Source: Diphasiastrum complanatum (Eukaryota > Streptophyta > Lycopodiopsida > Lycopodiales > Lycopodiaceae). From it: a stretch of DNA of 64,000 nucleotides. Below the pieces are notes generated by a model, which made no database searches, was not told the DNA's origin, and saw nothing but the letters and a program-made list of their open reading frames with translations. The stretch lies in the NCBI GenBank assembly GCA_029204225.1, contig CM055106.1:43251003-43315002 (forward strand), written 5' to 3'. Below, in pieces: positions 62,026 through 64,000 of this stretch. The translations under genes and the position numbers were made by a program. The number at the start of each line of letters is the position of its first letter. Position 1 is the stretch's first letter.

Positions 62026-62556
62026 GAAAGATTCAACAGATTCATAAACAATACTACAGAAATTGATCAGATATTGGCTCGTCGACTTGAGATGCTATAA
62101 TCCTTTGAAAAGCCTGACTGATAATGTTGGTCGAGAGTTAGAGCTTAATTTATACCACCTCGCTCGGTCTCGCTCGCTGCAATTTCCTCCAGGCTGCTCC
62201 ACTAAGACTCCACAACCTAATCGTCTAGATCTTCTGGCCCTACAATAAATCAAATTCTCGATGAATCATCATCATCTTGGGCTTGAGGCGCAGTTGATAC
62301 ACCAGCGCTAGCATAGCAAGGAGACGCTAAAATATCTTTTCAAGGCCTTTCCACTCAAACATCTTCCTCGACACTAAAATATCTTTTCAAGGCCTTTCCA
62401 CTCATTTTTGTCTAAGGACTATTGGCATTCGCATCTTCACAGCTTGGGGGGACTCAAATGCACTCCTCTCAAATGGAATCTCTACTTGAGGTCCCCCATA
62501 TGCATCCGAGGACGTTTCGCTGAGGAAGGTCTTTCATCCAAGAATGGTAGCCTAAG
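62026..62556 (-). other. Upstream region of GRP-5, cut by LTR-H
   Basis: Same upstream sequence as the other GRP copies, with TATA at 62147-62154 (minus). It ends at GGTAGCCTAAG|TGTTGT, where LTR-H starts. In the other copies the sequence continues GCAGAAGGTCCC. Confidence 0.65.
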
Positions 62557-63657
62557 TGTTGTAAAGCTGACTCAGGTGCACCCAACGTGCCCTGTAAGAC
62601 TCTAAGGGGTGACACTCCCTAAAGTCCCAGAGCAAGTTAGAACGTCAAGGACTGAGCCTCCGACCTGTGGTGAGCCAGTCAAGTAGTCACAAGTCATGAG
62701 CTAGCTCTGGAGCTCGAGTCATGGCCTAGTCAGGAAGTGTTGCGCCGGCGCCTCAAAGGGCGCTGGGACTTGAGCGGTTTCCCCAACACGCGCTTAAGTC
62801 TAACATTCATCCATCATGCACTTACGTAAAAGCCAGCTCAGAATCGTAACAAGCTTAACCATTCAGACTTAAGAAAACTGGAATCCCAACCAACCCGAAA
62901 GCCAACTCAGAATCCGTCCCCAAAAGGTAACCAAAGGCAAAGACAAGCCACACATGAAACCCAAGGCATAGTGGTCGCCAAACTGACCAATTGGCATAGC
63001 GGCAAGCCCCATGTCGATGACAGGGACCCTTAGGCGCCAGCGACGCAAAAAGGTTGTAGTAAGGGTCCTTCCACTTGGACCAGTCCCGGAGGCGAAACCG
63101 AAATGGTAATCATCCCCAAGGATCAACTTTATTATATTTGGAAGAGGTTACATTCATACATAGACTGACCGGTCTCGGGGCCACCAACACGTGCTGGGCA
63201 TTGTGCCTGGCTCGTGCTGGTAGAGGGAGCTGAGACCTGGCGACTGGATTCCTGGCCATGGTTGAGCTGCCCAAGTTTCTGTCTGCCGGACTCCCCCTAT
63301 ATTTTTGCTGTGATTCGGCGCACCCCCTCTGGTTTGAAACATAGTGCTTTCTGGTAAAGCACGCTTTTTAGGACTTAGTTTTTATTCTGCTGATTAAGCC
63401 TGGCATGCCTGGCAGAATCAGTCTGGCTCCCGGACATGGGTCCCGGGAGCCGTCCCGGCGGCCGAATCAACCTGCTTTCCTGACTAGGCCATGACTCGAG
63501 CTCCAGAGCTAGCTCATGACTTTGTGACTACTTGACTGGCTCACCACAGGTCGGAGGCTCAGTCCTTGACATTCTAACTTGCTCTGGGACCTTAGGGAGT
63601 GTCACCCCTTTGAGTCTTACAGGGCACGCTGGGTGTACCCAAGTCAGCTTTACAACA
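62557..63657 (-). mobile_element. LTR-H with 180-base inverted ends
   Basis: 1101 bases, GC-richer than the rest of the window. Both ends read TGTTGTAAAGCTGACT inward, and 62557-62736 and 63477-63657 are inverted copies (about 95% by eye). On the minus strand a purine-rich tract ACGAGGGGAGGA (63658-63669) precedes the TG start, a TATA-like AAAATATAGGGG lies near 63300, and AATAAAG lies near 63130. This is the order polypurine tract, U3, R of a 3' LTR. Its left edge interrupts the GRP-5 upstream region. No matching target duplication flanks it, so the element probably continues past 64000. A terminal-inverted-repeat DNA transposon is the alternative. Confidence 0.55.
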
Positions 63658-64000
63658 TCCTCCCCTCGTTTGAGAAAGCTGATGTCCTCATCAGGGCCAA
63701 ACTAGAACCTAAGACTCATGGCACGGGCTTAATTCACCGGCCAGACTTTAGTCACATATACAAGGGCACGGGCTTGATTCACCGGCCAAAGGAAACCAAC
63801 TGTAAAGCAGAGTAATGATATTGTGTTTTACACCCAGCACAGGAAAAGTGTGGATCTAGTTCACTTACGTAAAACCTGTGTGAAGCGGCTGCACTTAGAC
63901 ATCAAACTGAAGCTCACTCCTCAATGAGAAATGCGGCTTACTTTATTAGCATGAAAGAAACAGGTACTCACGGCTCCCTTAAGCCTCAGATATGTCGTTG
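63658..64000 (-). mobile_element. Internal 3' region of the LTR-H element
   Basis: Continues beyond the window. Begins (minus) just before LTR-H with GATGAGGACATCAGC and the purine tract. It contains a tandem repeat of about 46 bases (63720-63790) built on GGCACGGGCTTRATTCACCGG. No clear pol frame in the 343 bases available. Confidence 0.45.

Noticed and set aside
62557-63657. Mutator-like transposon with ~180-base terminal inverted repeats
   Set aside because: No target duplication flanks the ends, and the polypurine tract plus TATA/AATAAA order fit a 3' LTR better; kept only as an alternative.

Overview
This is nuclear DNA from a land plant with a repeat-rich genome. The species cannot be named from the sequence. 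The plant origin is inferred from Ty1/copia elements with an initiator-Met-tRNA primer site (TGGTATCAGAG), a Ty3/gypsy element with a degenerate tRNA-Asp-type primer site, and a secreted glycine-rich protein family. I saw no bacterial operon, tRNA, rRNA or CRISPR array. Almost every base belongs to a block that recurs elsewhere in the window. Identities quoted are by eye, not computed.

Names used here. GRP: a small intron-less gene for a secreted Gly/Ser/Asn-rich protein. There are five loci; one is intact (31421-32233), one is a chimera and three are broken. Copia-A: a copia element with LTR-A ends (TGTTGG...CCAACA). It carries two solo LTRs: LTR-C inside its integrase and another LTR-A inside its RNase H. 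Copia-B: an internally deleted copia element with LTR-B ends. Gypsy-G: a minus-strand Ty3/gypsy remnant with LTR-G. LTR-H: a GC-richer LTR at the right edge. M, U, V, W and X are repeated non-LTR blocks that I do not recognise.

Layout. 1-1528: LTR-C and a Copia-A integrase fragment (-). 1529-6937: TG/CA palindrome, block M, GRP-1 (frameshifted), its 3' flank, LTR-B. 6938-9835: Copia-A RNase H, LTR-A, X, LTR-G fragment. 9852-11625: Copia-B (-). 11626-14636: inverted, deleted copy of the GRP/M module. 14637-19670: Copia-A fragments, V, U and a solo LTR-A with target duplication. 19671-30346: left arm of a 10.7-kb inverted repeat (U, V, Copia-A, W, M). 30347-39892: intact GRP-2, Copia-B, single-copy DNA, U, and GRP-4 split into opposite-facing halves. 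39893-44452: Copia-A (+). 44453-49284: Gypsy-G (-). 49285-50329: X and a copia filler. 50330-61016: right arm. 61017-64000: chimeric GRP-5, then LTR-H and the edge of another gypsy-like element.

How it fits together. The only plausible host gene is GRP. The rest reads as a GRP locus caught in repeated segmental duplication and inversion together with retroelements that were already dead. All readable Copia-A integrase copies share the same substituted catalytic residues and, where covered, the same nested solo LTRs, so they were copied by duplication rather than by transposition. I found no convincing new functional system. The most notable feature is the nested palindromic architecture: a 10.7-kb inverted repeat with a 20-kb spacer, a smaller inverted repeat at its left edge, and alternating TG/CA palindromes.
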